DNA of 64,000 nt from Ulvibacterium sp. GTDB lineage: Bacteria > Bacteroidota > Bacteroidia > Flavobacteriales > Flavobacteriaceae. A program made the translations under genes and the position numbers. Location of the stretch: NCBI RefSeq assembly GCF_028285715.1, contig NZ_JANQOO010000021.1, forward strand, positions 186,001 to 250,000. Direction: 5' to 3'. Under the pieces are notes generated by a model. The model saw nothing but the letters and a program-made list of their open reading frames with translations. It was not told the origin of the DNA and searched no databases. The first letter of the stretch is position 1. Each line of letters opens with the position of its first letter. Shown here one piece after another: positions 17,432-27,269 of the stretch.

Positions 17432-18150
17432 ATAAGGGCGTGTAAGTCCCTTACCGCCAAAGGCCGCTCTACCGTAAATCCTTCGGCATGTTCAACGCCT
17501 ATCAATCTTCCCAAATCCCTTGCTCTATAATTGACGCTATCCAAAAAATTCTTACTGCTTATTGGCGTTTCGGGATCTTTGCTTTTTGGGTCGTGAAACT
17601 GTGAACCATAGGCCAAAATGGCCTCATTCTTTTTTTCAATGAACCCAGATACATCCACTGCAAAATCGGGTTTTAGATTTTTCCATTGGATGAAGTGATA
17701 CACTTGCTTAGGCCTCCAAGGGGCTTGCCATATATCATCACCTTCCGCTTTAGTATTAATTTTTATCAACCCACTTAAGAAACAGGCATCGCTTACTAAT
17801 TTGCTTCCTTTGGCATGATCGATATGACGATCGTCTATTGCGTTGCAGAGCACAATTTCCGGTTGATATTTTCGAATCATGCGGATTATGGCCAATTGAT
17901 GGGCCTTGTCGTTTACAAAGAAACCGTCTGCAAATTCCATGTTTTCCCGTATCGCTACCCCTAGAATCTCCGCTGCCTTGGCGGCCTCTCTGTCACGTAT
18001 TTCTGCGGACCCCCTAGTTCCAAGTTCTCCTCTGGTAAGGTCTATAATACCAACTTTCTTACCATTGGCAATCTCTTTTGCGATAGTGGCTCCGGCACCT
18101 AATTCAGCATCATCTGGATGGGCCCCGAACACGAGTATGTCTAATTTCAT
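17428..18150 (-). CDS. bshB1: Bacillithiol biosynthesis deacetylase BshB1
   Basis: A 240-residue cytosolic zinc deacetylase of the PIG-L/LmbE family that removes acetate from GlcNAc-malate during synthesis of the thiol bacillithiol. The zinc motif is AHPDDAELGAG, with the second metal segment in DRHIDHAKGSKL, and the family-typical IGIIDLTRGELGTRG-like strand is present as VGIIDLTRGELGTRG. The length and these segments fit BshB1 better than the larger PIG-L proteins such as the one at 27905. bshA and bshC are not in the window, which is common because the genes are dispersed. Confidence 0.93.
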   Translation of the reverse strand: MKLDILVFGAHPDDAELGAGATIAKEIANGKKVGIIDLTRGELGTRGSAEIRDREAAKAAEILGVAIRENMEFADGFFVNDKAHQLAIIRMIRKYQPEIVLCNAIDDRHIDHAKGSKLVSDACFLSGLIKINTKAEGDDIWQAPWRPKQVYHFIQWKNLKPDFAVDVSGFIEKKNEAILAYGSQFHDPKSKDPETPISSKNFLDSVNYRARDLGRLIGVEHAEGFTVERPLAVRDLHALI

Positions 18151-18203
18151 TTTTATAGTTTAGTTAAAAAACAAGCCTATTGCTGCCTTAATTGTCCCTT
18201 TCA

Positions 18204-19391
18204 TTATTGCAACTGGCCTTTATGTACTTTTTTCACCTTTTTCAGGGCCTCCTCTATATCCGCTATTAAATCCTCCGTCTCCTCTATGCCAACCGAAAAT
18301 CGTATGAGGGCGTTGGAGATTCCTTGTCTTTTTCGCTCTTCGGCACCTAAAAGGGCATGCGACGTAAGCGCCGGTGACAAGACCGTACTTTCCACTCCCG
18401 CCAAGCTCATGGAAGATTTGATCAAACCCAATGCTTTTTGAAATTGCCGGGCATCCAAACTTTCATTGAGCTCAAAGGAAAGCATCCCTCCAAAGCCTTT
18501 CATTTGGGATTTTGCAATAGTATGATCTGGATGGTCCGGTAAGCCTGGGTAATAGACTTTCTGGATATCACCATGTGAGGCAAGGAACTCGGCCATCCGC
18601 CGTGCATTTTCGTTCTGTGCCTTCACCCGGATACCCATGGTTTTTATACTTCGTTCCAACAACCAGACGGTATAGTCGCTCAAACTTCCACCCAAATTCT
18701 TGGCCAAACCAAAGATAGGGGCAATGTTTTCCTGGGTAGATGCCACAACACCGGCACAAATATCGGAATGCCCGCCCATGTACTTGGTAGCACTATGGAT
18801 AACGATATCAATTCCAAAATCAATCGGATTTTGATTTACGGGACTCGCAAAGGTATTGTCTATCATTGAAATGAGACCGTACTTTTTTGCAATTCCGGCT
18901 ATCCTTGATAAATCCGTAATGGTCAGCAGTGGATTGGAAGGGGTTTCGACATAAATTACCCTAGTGTTTTCCTTAACTAGGTCTTCAAAGTCTTCCGGTC
19001 GCCATCCTTGGGTAAATGAATATTCAATACCGAATTTATTAAATTCCTCGACAATGAGGTGGTAGGTACCCCCATACAAAGTTTGTTGGAGTACAACATG
19101 ATCGCCAGATTTCAAAAAGGCCAACATGGTAGTGCTTATAGCGGCCATTCCACTGCCAAAAATCAAAGCTGCTTCGGTATGCTCCAAAGCAGCTATTTTT
19201 TTGCCTAGCGCTTCCTGGTTGGGCGTATTGAAATACCGGGGATATCGTTTTACATCCACATCGTCAAAAGCGTAGGACGTGCTCATATACAACGGGGCGA
19301 TGGCACCTTTGAATTCATTGTCCCTTAGTTCGCCCGCGTGGGTACAAATAGTATTGAGTCCATTTTTCTTCTTGTCCATTTCCAATTGCAT
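18204..19391 (-). CDS. Trans-sulfuration PLP enzyme (cystathionine gamma-synthase/-lyase or methionine gamma-lyase family)
   Basis: A 395-residue cytosolic enzyme of the Cys/Met metabolism PLP family. The PLP lysine is Lys203 in HSATKYMGGHSD. Other family marks are FGSGMAAISTTM, the QTLYGGTYHL loop, YVETPSNPLL and IDNTFASP, and a C-terminal RFSVGIEETEDLIADI. It handles gamma-substituted amino acids such as cystathionine, homocysteine or methionine; the sequence alone does not separate synthase from lyase. A second ATG at 19379 gives a start four residues shorter. Neighbours (bshB1, MATE) suggest a thiol metabolism setting only weakly. Confidence 0.9.
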   Translation of the reverse strand: MQLEMDKKKNGLNTICTHAGELRDNEFKGAIAPLYMSTSYAFDDVDVKRYPRYFNTPNQEALGKKIAALEHTEAALIFGSGMAAISTTMLAFLKSGDHVVLQQTLYGGTYHLIVEEFNKFGIEYSFTQGWRPEDFEDLVKENTRVIYVETPSNPLLTITDLSRIAGIAKKYGLISMIDNTFASPVNQNPIDFGIDIVIHSATKYMGGHSDICAGVVASTQENIAPIFGLAKNLGGSLSDYTVWLLERSIKTMGIRVKAQNENARRMAEFLASHGDIQKVYYPGLPDHPDHTIAKSQMKGFGGMLSFELNESLDARQFQKALGLIKSSMSLAGVESTVLSPALTSHALLGAEERKRQGISNALIRFSVGIEETEDLIADIEEALKKVKKVHKGQLQ

Positions 19392-19419
19392 TGAAAGTAA
19401 TCAAAGTTAAGAAAACGGT

Positions 19420-20829
19420 TCAAACCTCTACCCGCTTCCAATTGCCTTTTTTAAACCAAACAATTGCTATTATGGCGAGCAAAACCTCGGCGGTGGTAAT
19501 GGCAATAAAAACGCCAGTGGCACCCAGATTAAACGTAAAGGCGCCTAAATAGGCCACGGGTAATTGAAACAGCCAAAAAGACATGAAATTGATCTTTGTA
19601 GGCGTGCCGGTATCCCCGGCACCGTTAAAGGCCTGGGTAATAACCATACCATAGGCGTAAAAAATATACCCTGCCGCAATTATTTGCAAACACAAGCCTC
19701 CATTCTCAACCACTACGGGATTATCATTGAACCAACCTACAATGGTCTTTGCAAAAAGCAAATAGATAATGGAAACAAGAGCCATAAAATAGGCATTGTA
19801 CTTTCCAGTTTTCCATACGGAAGTTTCTGCACGATCAGGTTGTTTTGCCCCAAGGTTTTGACCTACCAAAGTTGCTGCCGCATTGCTCATCCCCCAAGAG
19901 GGCATCAAGGTAAACAGCATTACACGAATCGCGATGGTGTATCCGGCCAATACCTCACTTCCAAATTCGGAAATAATCCGCATTAAGAATACCCAGCTTG
20001 AAGTTCCTATCAGAAATTGGGCAATACCTCCCAAAGACACTTTTACAAGGTTGAACATCACCTTGAGATTCAGTACAATATCCTTGGCTACAAGCTTTAT
20101 ACGGCCCCAGCCAAAAAATAGTATCCCCAATTGGAATAAAACCGCTGTTCCTCTACCAATATTGGTAGCTATGGCAGCCCCCATGACCCCGAATTCCGGA
20201 ATAGGCCCCAATCCAAAGATAAATATAGGATCAAGGATAATATTCAAGCCGTTGGACAAAACCAGTGTCCACATGGCGATAGAAGCATCACCGGCTCCCC
20301 TAAAAATAGCATTGATCAAGAACAGCAACAAAATAGTGATATTGCCGCCAATGAGCCATTTGGTATATCCATATCCCTCATCGATAAGGTCCTGTTCGGC
20401 CCCCATTAGCGCCAAAATTTCCCGGGCGTACAGGAATCCTATTATACCTACTAAAACAGCTACCAAAATACCTAACAAGATTGCCTGTACTGCCGATTGC
20501 CTTGCACCCTGAATGTCCTGTTCGCCTATTCTCCTAGCCACCACCGCCGTCGCCGCCATACTAAGACCAATGGCTACTGCATATACCAAAGTGATAACCG
20601 ATTCAGTGAGACCAATCGTTGCCACGGCGTTTACACTGACTTGCGAAACGTAGGCAATATCCACGATGGCAAAAATGGATTCCATCATCATCTCCAGTAT
20701 CATGGGGATGGAAAGCATAAATATGGCCTTTCGAATACTTCCTGTAGTAAATTCAGTCTCCTTGCCGGTTACTGCAGTTATAAAATATTGAAAAAGCTTT
20801 TTTAAAGTAAGTGTATTATTGTGTGTCAT
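19420..20829 (-). CDS. MATE-family multidrug/sodium antiporter
   Basis: A 469-residue inner-membrane transporter with about 12 hydrophobic segments in two halves, as usual for MatE proteins. The first half starts with FMLSIPMILEMMMESIFAIVDIAYVS and contains ALMGAEQDLIDEGYGY; the second half repeats the pattern after FNLVKVSLGGIAQFLIG, with TLVGQNLGAKQPDRAE. The MATE family exports cationic drugs or metabolites in exchange for sodium or protons. It stands 28 bp upstream of the trans-sulfuration gene on the same strand. The substrate is unknown. Confidence 0.93.
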   Translation of the reverse strand: MTHNNTLTLKKLFQYFITAVTGKETEFTTGSIRKAIFMLSIPMILEMMMESIFAIVDIAYVSQVSVNAVATIGLTESVITLVYAVAIGLSMAATAVVARRIGEQDIQGARQSAVQAILLGILVAVLVGIIGFLYAREILALMGAEQDLIDEGYGYTKWLIGGNITILLLFLINAIFRGAGDASIAMWTLVLSNGLNIILDPIFIFGLGPIPEFGVMGAAIATNIGRGTAVLFQLGILFFGWGRIKLVAKDIVLNLKVMFNLVKVSLGGIAQFLIGTSSWVFLMRIISEFGSEVLAGYTIAIRVMLFTLMPSWGMSNAAATLVGQNLGAKQPDRAETSVWKTGKYNAYFMALVSIIYLLFAKTIVGWFNDNPVVVENGGLCLQIIAAGYIFYAYGMVITQAFNGAGDTGTPTKINFMSFWLFQLPVAYLGAFTFNLGATGVFIAITTAEVLLAIIAIVWFKKGNWKRVEV

Positions 20830-21086
20830 TATGTAAAGAAATTATGTTGAAAGAAGAATGAAGATGTCCAGCAAATCGAATGGAAAATCGATTACTTTTT
20901 TGGCCTAAACCCTATGACATCTATGGTGTACATAATTTCTATAACTTCATAATGGCGCAAATATCGTAATTTTTATTATTTGGCCTATAAAAAAATGAAA
21001 AAAAAGTGATTGGGTTTTCAGGCCTTGGCTCTATAAATAAAATCTAGTAAACCTATTATTTTATTCAAGCCCAAGGGTAAATACAA

Positions 21087-24000
21087 TTATTTGACATAAT
21101 TCACCCTATAGCGCCAATAGCTGATACTTCCTAAAATCAGAGCCCCTAATACCATGTGCCAAACGTAATCCGGGGTTATGGCGGCAGCCCCACTTTGCCC
21201 ATAACTGTGCAGACCGACCAGATAATAATTTACCCCAAAATAGGTCATCATAATACTTCCAATGGCAACTAAGCTCAGAAAGTTAAATAGCCAACGGTTA
21301 CGTAAGAAGGGTACCAGGCGCGTATGGATTACGAAGGCATAAATCATAATGGATATCAATGCCCAAGTTTCTTTGGGATCCCAACCCCAATAGCGCCCCC
21401 AACTTTCATTGGCCCATTGACCGCCAAGGAAGTTGCCTATGGTAAGCATAACCAATCCTACGGTGAGGGCCAATTCATTGATAATGGTCAATTCCTTTAA
21501 ATTGATTTCCATCCGCTCCTTATTCTTTTTGGTAGTGAGTATTATCAGCAGCAAACTCACTAGACCCAGTATCCCCCCCACAATCAAGGGTCCATAGCTT
21601 GCCACAATAACCGCTACGTGAATCATTAACCAATAACTATCCAGTACGGGCACCAAATTTCCTATCGCCGGGTCCACCCAATTCCAACTGGCAATCAACA
21701 ACAACATACCTCCCACAAAAGTGGAGGCCGCTATGGTCATTTCACTTTTTCTTCCAAACGCCAATCCGATGGCAATGGTAGCCCAGGACACATACAGAAT
21801 ACTTTCATAGGCATTGCTCCAAGGGGCATGGCCAGAGATATACCACCGTAATATCAATCCTGCGGTATGCCAAAGGAACAAAAGGATAATAGTTCCTTTT
21901 AAGAAATACGCACCCGCTTTCCAAATTTCCCTTTCCTTGAAAATCTTAAAAATCAGAACCAAGAACAGGAACAACCCAACCATTAAATACAGCCACCACA
22001 AACGACCGAAAATGTGCAGACTGTTATAGATTATTTCAACGTCAATTTTTTGTTCCGAAGGCAGCACTTCACTTCCGTGATTCAATTGATTTTGTTTGAA
22101 GGCGGCCAAAAGCTTGTCCGCCTCGGTATAATCCCCTGTCTGTTTGGCCCTTTGTAGGGTGCCCAAATAATATGGAAGTGCATTCTGGATGAAATTGGCA
22201 TAGAGCGAATCGGCCACCTGGAATTGTCCACTGCGATATTCAACAGCAGAAATCCATTTGTTATTTTCATCATTTAACAGTGGGAAAATTTTGATAATCT
22301 GTCCACTTAATGCTTGATTCAGCAAACTCACCCGAATATGGGCATCCTTAAAATCCTGTTCAAATTTATTGGGAATATTGGTAGCAGTGGCATCTCTTAA
22401 AACGGGTTCCAATTTGTAATTTCCATTGCCATCAAAAAAGTCGGTGGCCTTTACATATTTTTGTTTCTCCGAAACTCCGATGACATTCCTGATACTATCA
22501 TTTTTTACATCCTTGGAAAGACGTATGAATTCCGTGTTGTACCAAGCCACCGGACTTAACATCATGGACAAAAACACTTGATCGGCATTCATGTTCCCGT
22601 AGGAATCCTTTCCGCTCAACTTGCGCAACAGTTCCGATGAGAAGGTATTGATAGGTTTCATCCTTCCTCCCTCGTCCTGAATAACCAATTTTCCGAACTT
22701 TTTGGCATGTTCCTTGGATACCATAGTCGCCTCCAAAACAGAATCTATGCGCTTTTGATCAGGTCCAACGCTGTGGTCATGCCCATCTTTTGTCGAGTTT
22801 TCCTGTCCCTGTAAGGATATGGAGAATCCCAGCAATAGGATAACGGTCATTGCCGCTTTCTTTAACCTTAACTTTTCCAGGGATTGGGCCAAGTCCTTGA
22901 ATCGGGTCTTGCCAAAAAACATAATTGCCAATAAGCCCATATATAACAGAAAGTACCCAATATAAGTAATCCAGGTACCCCAAAGGTCATGGTTTACGGA
23001 TAATATGGTTCCTTTTTCATCCGGATGGAAACTAGATTGGAAAAATCGATATCCCTTATGATCCAATACATGGTTCATAAAGATATCATAGTCGAACGGT
23101 CGTTCGTCCTTGACAGTAATCTTACTCATGAATGAGGCATATCCTTTTTCGGTACCCGGATATTTCTCGGCAATAAAATCATTCAATTGTATACTAAATG
23201 GAAGCTCGTGTACCTTGGAGCCATAACCTAGCATAAAATCGAGTCCTCCCACATTGAATTTCTCCGTAAAATTCGAAGTGCCCTTACCTCCCAATAATTT
23301 CTTTTCCACAGTTTCTCCCCCTGAAGAAACCTCAACCACCAAGGCGTCCAAGGTAGCTTCCGTGATTTGGGATTCCGGAACTTTTACTATGCCATAGGAA
23401 CCCTTGACCACAGGTTCCGGAATTACGAATTGCATACCGGCCGTATTGTAGAGCGAGCGCAATTGCAGGTCTTGTAAACTATCCTTTAAAATTACTCCCT
23501 GTAATTGATCGGCCATCCTTAGAAAATTGCCTTCAAATGGAGAACGAATTTGATAGGTGTTTTCCGTAGTGAAAATGTTTATGGCGCCCTCGGTCTCTTT
23601 ATTCAAGGCGAACAGTACATTGTGGATATTGGACACTTTACCACTCTCCAAATAGTGTTCGTGTCGTTGCCCATCGCCGGCCTCCACAATCTTTAAATAC
23701 TCCTTGCCACTTTCATCCGCTATTAATCCTTCCTTGGCACCCTCGATGAAATCCACATAGGAAATGGTAAAAGGCTGTCCATTAAAATCCAACTTCCAAG
23801 GAAGGTTGGATTTTAGGGCCTCGGCGGTGACTATCAAATCATCCTCAAGTACCTTTCGCTTAGGTTCTCCATTAATTTCACCATCCACGTATGCCTTAAG
23901 ATAAGTTTTGTCCGAATAAAAGATATTCTCGGAACTCCCTTCTCGAATGGGCATCATACCTTCATAACTGATATAACGTGTAACAAAGGCTCCAAGGATA

Positions 24001-24266
24001 ATGAGAATCCAGGAAAGGTGAAGTACGAGCACAGGCCACTTTTTCCATCGTAACAACTTGTATCGAAATATGTTACCAACGAAATTAATAACAAAGAAGA
24101 CCATAATGACTTCAAACCACCAGGCGTTGTAAATCCATATTCTTGCGGTCTCAGTGCTGTACCGACTTTCGATGAAGGTACCGAAAGCCATTGCCGTTGC
24201 AAAAACAAGGAATAGAACGGCCATAAGACGTGTAGAAAAGAAAATTTCCTTTAGCAATTTTGTCAT
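21087..24266 (-). CDS. ccsBA: Fused CcsB-CcsA cytochrome c biogenesis protein
   Basis: A 1059-residue inner-membrane protein of system II cytochrome c maturation, which carries heme out and attaches it to apocytochromes. The N-terminal ResB/CcsB-like half begins with several membrane spans and holds a large periplasmic domain (about residues 110-430). After a middle span at about 475-495 comes another periplasmic part, then the CcsA half with HAPWSNAYESILYVSW and the heme-binding WWD-type motif WGRYWGWDPKETWAL. The conserved His residues near IHVAVIVASYGP and IHTRLVPF also fit. Fusion of CcsB and CcsA is a known form in Bacteroidota and epsilonproteobacteria. Confidence 0.95.
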   Translation of the reverse strand: MTKLLKEIFFSTRLMAVLFLVFATAMAFGTFIESRYSTETARIWIYNAWWFEVIMVFFVINFVGNIFRYKLLRWKKWPVLVLHLSWILIILGAFVTRYISYEGMMPIREGSSENIFYSDKTYLKAYVDGEINGEPKRKVLEDDLIVTAEALKSNLPWKLDFNGQPFTISYVDFIEGAKEGLIADESGKEYLKIVEAGDGQRHEHYLESGKVSNIHNVLFALNKETEGAINIFTTENTYQIRSPFEGNFLRMADQLQGVILKDSLQDLQLRSLYNTAGMQFVIPEPVVKGSYGIVKVPESQITEATLDALVVEVSSGGETVEKKLLGGKGTSNFTEKFNVGGLDFMLGYGSKVHELPFSIQLNDFIAEKYPGTEKGYASFMSKITVKDERPFDYDIFMNHVLDHKGYRFFQSSFHPDEKGTILSVNHDLWGTWITYIGYFLLYMGLLAIMFFGKTRFKDLAQSLEKLRLKKAAMTVILLLGFSISLQGQENSTKDGHDHSVGPDQKRIDSVLEATMVSKEHAKKFGKLVIQDEGGRMKPINTFSSELLRKLSGKDSYGNMNADQVFLSMMLSPVAWYNTEFIRLSKDVKNDSIRNVIGVSEKQKYVKATDFFDGNGNYKLEPVLRDATATNIPNKFEQDFKDAHIRVSLLNQALSGQIIKIFPLLNDENNKWISAVEYRSGQFQVADSLYANFIQNALPYYLGTLQRAKQTGDYTEADKLLAAFKQNQLNHGSEVLPSEQKIDVEIIYNSLHIFGRLWWLYLMVGLFLFLVLIFKIFKEREIWKAGAYFLKGTIILLFLWHTAGLILRWYISGHAPWSNAYESILYVSWATIAIGLAFGRKSEMTIAASTFVGGMLLLIASWNWVDPAIGNLVPVLDSYWLMIHVAVIVASYGPLIVGGILGLVSLLLIILTTKKNKERMEINLKELTIINELALTVGLVMLTIGNFLGGQWANESWGRYWGWDPKETWALISIMIYAFVIHTRLVPFLRNRWLFNFLSLVAIGSIMMTYFGVNYYLVGLHSYGQSGAAAITPDYVWHMVLGALILGSISYWRYRVNYVK

Positions 24267-24295
24267 TTGACCGAGTAATTTACATTTTAAGAAGG

Positions 24296-24303
24296 CAAAA
24301 ATA
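24296..24303 (-). promoter_or_regulatory. Candidate -7 element for ccsBA
   Basis: The minus strand reads TATTTTTG (consensus TAnnTTTG) 30 bp before the ccsBA start. The nearest upstream TTG is about 25 nt away, longer than usual, so support is partial. Confidence 0.35.
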
Positions 24304-24395
24304 CGGCCTTTTTATGATTTTAAAGAGGCAACACCGAATTAAAAACTTAAACAAAACTGTTAAAGGTAAATGAATTAAAGGTGCAATAATATCTC

Positions 24396-24403
24396 TACAT
24401 TTG
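24396..24403 (+). promoter_or_regulatory. Candidate -7 element at the DUF2520 gene
   Basis: TACATTTG matches TAnnTTTG exactly and ends 3 bp before ATG 24407. If used, it would give a transcript with almost no leader. No convincing -33 element was found. Confidence 0.35.
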
Positions 24404-24406
24404 TGT

Positions 24407-25171
24407 ATGGTTTCAATCTCCATTCTTGGTACCGGAAATGTGGCCGAACATCTATGCGAAGCTTTTATCAGCCAGAAGGAAATCAAAGTGAACCAAGTCA
24501 TAGGACGCAATCCGGATTCACTGGCTAATTTTAAAAATAAGGTCGATACCGTTCTTGGTTTCAAATCGATCTCGGATTCAGATGTTTATATCATTGCGGT
24601 AAGTGACGATGCCATCTCCACGGTATCCCAGCTTCTTCAAAATAAGAAAGGGCTTATTGTTCATACGTCAGGGAACGTGCCTTTACACGTTTTACCGACA
24701 AATTTAAGAACCGGGGTCTTTTACCCCCTGCAGACCTTTACCAAAGGGCAACCACTAAATTTTAAGAGAGTTCCCGTTTGTTTGGAAGCTAAAAGAGAAC
24801 CTGATCTGGAGCTATTGCATTCATTGGCCTCCCTTATTTCTAGCAGGGTTTATTTTGTCGATTCAGAGCAGCGCAAAAGGCTTCATTTAAGTGCTGTTTT
24901 TGTGAATAATTTTTCAAATCACATGTTCCATATTGCCCATGAAATCTGTAAAGACAACAACCTTTCTTTCGATATCTTGAAGCCCTTGATTCTTGAGACA
25001 ACAAAAAAAATTGAAACGCTTTCACCTTATGAATCACAGACCGGACCCGCTCGTAGAAAGGATACCGGCACCATGCAAACACATATTGATCTATTAACGC
25101 AAGAAAACTACAAAGAAATATACCGATTATTGAGTCGGTCCATACAAAAGACCTATGGAAAAGAATTATAA
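24407..25171 (+). CDS. Rossmann-fold protein with DUF2520 (NADP-binding oxidoreductase-like)
   Basis: A protein of about 254 residues with an N-terminal nucleotide-binding fold (SILGTGNVAEHLCEAF, then VIGRNPDSL and VYIIAVSDDAISTV), related to pyrroline-5-carboxylate/F420 reductase folds. The C-terminal helical DUF2520 domain contains FVNNFSNHMFHIAHEIC, LIL ETT-like helices and TGPARRKD. The family is conserved in Bacteroidota and its substrate is not established. An upstream TTG at 24401 is less likely than the ATG. The gene overlaps kdsC by 17 bp and begins a plus-strand operon with kdsC, maf, a lipoprotein and an MscS-like gene. Confidence 0.88.
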   Translation: MVSISILGTGNVAEHLCEAFISQKEIKVNQVIGRNPDSLANFKNKVDTVLGFKSISDSDVYIIAVSDDAISTVSQLLQNKKGLIVHTSGNVPLHVLPTNLRTGVFYPLQTFTKGQPLNFKRVPVCLEAKREPDLELLHSLASLISSRVYFVDSEQRKRLHLSAVFVNNFSNHMFHIAHEICKDNNLSFDILKPLILETTKKIETLSPYESQTGPARRKDTGTMQTHIDLLTQENYKEIYRLLSRSIQKTYGKEL

Positions 25172-25682
25172 GGAAATTTTAAAGGATATTACAACTTTTG
25201 TCTTTGATGTAGACGGAGTATTTACGGACGGTACACTTTTGGTGACCACTTCGGGTGAAATGCTAAGACGAATGAATGTGAGGGACGGATACGCCCTTAG
25301 GGCCGCCATCAACAAAGGTTACAATGTGTGTATTATAACAGCGGGTAGCAATGAAGGGGTGCGAGAGCGTCTGAAGGGCTTAGGAGTAAATCACATTTAT
25401 ATGGGAGCGCACTTTAAAACGGGCCCTCTGGAAGAGTACTTGACAATGCAGGGGATACATCCGGATAATGTACTGTATATGGGAGATGATTTGCCGGATA
25501 TTCCCCCCTTGCAAAAGGTAGCCCTGCCTGCCTGCCCACAAAACGCCGTACAGGAAGTAAAGGCCATTTGTAGGTATGTTTCGCACAAAAATGGGGGCGA
25601 TGGTTGCGTTCGCGATGTAATAGAACAGGTATTAAAAGTGAAGGGGGACTGGTATAGTCCCGTTGAAACCCAAAAGGCCTAA
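25155..25682 (+). CDS. kdsC: KDO 8-phosphate phosphatase KdsC-like (HAD family)
   Basis: A 175-residue cytosolic HAD phosphatase without a cap domain, the size of KdsC, which forms tetramers and releases KDO for lipopolysaccharide synthesis. The HAD motif I is FVFDVDGVFTDGTL with nucleophile Asp and the second Asp two residues on. Motif II is IITAGS, and motif IV is YMGDDLPDIPPL. The C-terminal KNGGDGCVRDVIEQ segment is typical of KdsC. It overlaps the previous gene by 17 bp and is 5 bp from maf, so the genes are co-transcribed. Confidence 0.9.
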   Translation: MEKNYKEILKDITTFVFDVDGVFTDGTLLVTTSGEMLRRMNVRDGYALRAAINKGYNVCIITAGSNEGVRERLKGLGVNHIYMGAHFKTGPLEEYLTMQGIHPDNVLYMGDDLPDIPPLQKVALPACPQNAVQEVKAICRYVSHKNGGDGCVRDVIEQVLKVKGDWYSPVETQKA

Positions 25683-25687
25683 GCCTG

Positions 25688-26275
25688 ATGTTGCCGGAAA
25701 AACTTAACAGGTATTCATTGATTTTGGCTTCGGGCTCTCCAAGGCGACAGCAATTTTTTAAAGAACTTGGACTGGATTTCAAATTCTCGCCAAGACCGGT
25801 CGAAGAAAATTATCCCGAACAGTTAAAGGGCCCCGAAATTTCAAACTATTTGGCCCGGTTAAAGGCATCCGCCTTTTACGGTGAGCTCAAACCCAACGAA
25901 ATTCTAATAACCTCGGATACTATTGTATGGCACAATGAAAAATCCCTGGCCAAACCGGCTCATACAAACGAGGCGGTTGCTATGCTCAAAACACTTTCCG
26001 GTGATTGGCATAAGGTCATCACCTCGGTTTGTTTTACAACCGTCACAGAACAGCGAACCATAGCTGAGACAACCGAGGTCAAGTTCAAAAGGCTTACCGA
26101 TGAGGAAATCCGATTTTATGTAAATACTTATGAACCTTTTGATAAGGCAGGAGGTTATGGCATACAGGATTGGATCGGTTTGATCGGCATTGAAAAAATA
26201 AAGGGATCTTATGCAAATGTAGTAGGCCTGCCTACCCATGTAGTCTACAAAACGCTGACTGATATGGTAGGTTGA
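25688..26275 (+). CDS. maf: Maf-family nucleoside triphosphate pyrophosphatase
   Basis: A 195-residue cytosolic house-cleaning enzyme that hydrolyses non-canonical or pyrimidine nucleoside triphosphates to monophosphates. Visible family motifs are LILASGSPRRQQF at the N terminus, the acidic SDTIVW motif in the centre, and DKAGGYGIQDWIGLIGIEKI with the closing GLPTHVVY segment. The length is typical. The start ATG is 5 bp after kdsC, in the same operon. Confidence 0.95.
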   Translation: MLPEKLNRYSLILASGSPRRQQFFKELGLDFKFSPRPVEENYPEQLKGPEISNYLARLKASAFYGELKPNEILITSDTIVWHNEKSLAKPAHTNEAVAMLKTLSGDWHKVITSVCFTTVTEQRTIAETTEVKFKRLTDEEIRFYVNTYEPFDKAGGYGIQDWIGLIGIEKIKGSYANVVGLPTHVVYKTLTDMVG

Positions 26276-26308
26276 AGCTTTTTCGGTAATTTTGAAAAAA
26301 CCATCATA

Positions 26309-27262
26309 ATGAAAAAATGGATTACGTTTAACTTGGCCTTAGTGTTATTCGCTATACTAATGACCACCTTAGGGTCATGTAAGGGAAAGGGCATGGCAGA
26401 AAACAAGGATATAGCCTTGAACGAAAGTGCAAAAACTATAACCGAAAATCCCAAAAAGAAGCTTTCCCAAGAATTTAGGGATTATTGGTATGCCGGCGAG
26501 GCAGAGATAACCTCATATGCCCTGGAACAGCCTAGATATGGGCAAATGCGTGATGGACATGCCGTCCTGGTTTTTGTAACGGAACCTTTTTCGGCAGATA
26601 AACAGGTAAAAGCAGATGCCCATAAATCGGACAATATTCCAGTGTTAAAACTAAACAGCACCAAAAAATACCTTACCGGTATTTATCCATATTCCATAAT
26701 GAGTAGTAGTTTTTATCCCGTTCATGACAACGGGCATTCGTTAAAAGTGACATTTTCAGCACAGGAATGGTGTGGACAGGTTTATGCCCAATTAAACAAT
26801 AGGGATCAATTTGAAATTATGTCGCACTCTTATTTCGAATCGGAGGCGGACCAAAATTTAACTCTGGACAAGGTTACTTTGGAAAACGAAATATGGAACA
26901 AAATTCGAATTGATCCAAAAGGTTTACCGGTAGGGGATGTTAAGATCATACCCGCCCTGGAATACATCAGACTATCCCACAAAGAATTGAAATCCTATGA
27001 TGCCAACGCCCGTTTGACCGATGACGGTGAAGAAAGTACTTATATTATTACATATCCCGAATTGGCACGAACACTTAAAATCAAATTTTCATCAAGTTTT
27101 CCGTATACTATTGAAGGTTGGACGGAAACTTTTATCAGTGGATACGGCCCAAATGCAAAAACAATGACCTCAAGGGCCAAGAAAATCAAGTCTATAACAT
27201 CGCCATACTGGCAAAGAAATGGAAATGAGCACGTATCCTTGCGGGATAGTCTAGGACTGTAA
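26309..27262 (+). CDS. Conserved lipoprotein of unknown function
   Basis: A 317-residue protein with a lipoprotein leader (ILMTTLGSC lipobox near residue 27). The mature part contains an FRDYWYAGEAEITSY segment, a WCGQVYAQLN motif and a SHSYFESEAD acidic stretch; no known catalytic pattern was recognised. It sits 33 bp after maf and 7 bp before the MscS-like gene, so it belongs to the same operon. From memory, relatives in Flavobacteriia are sometimes labelled 'septum formation inhibitor Maf', but it bears no resemblance to Maf and that label is probably carried over from the neighbour. Confidence 0.8.
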   Translation: MKKWITFNLALVLFAILMTTLGSCKGKGMAENKDIALNESAKTITENPKKKLSQEFRDYWYAGEAEITSYALEQPRYGQMRDGHAVLVFVTEPFSADKQVKADAHKSDNIPVLKLNSTKKYLTGIYPYSIMSSSFYPVHDNGHSLKVTFSAQEWCGQVYAQLNNRDQFEIMSHSYFESEADQNLTLDKVTLENEIWNKIRIDPKGLPVGDVKIIPALEYIRLSHKELKSYDANARLTDDGEESTYIITYPELARTLKIKFSSSFPYTIEGWTETFISGYGPNAKTMTSRAKKIKSITSPYWQRNGNEHVSLRDSLGL

Positions 27263-27269
27263 TCTATTT

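Noticed and set aside
19883-20512. 209-codon plus-strand ORF inside the MATE gene
   Set aside because: Antisense to a well-supported membrane transporter; low-complexity translation typical of a shadow of hydrophobic codons.
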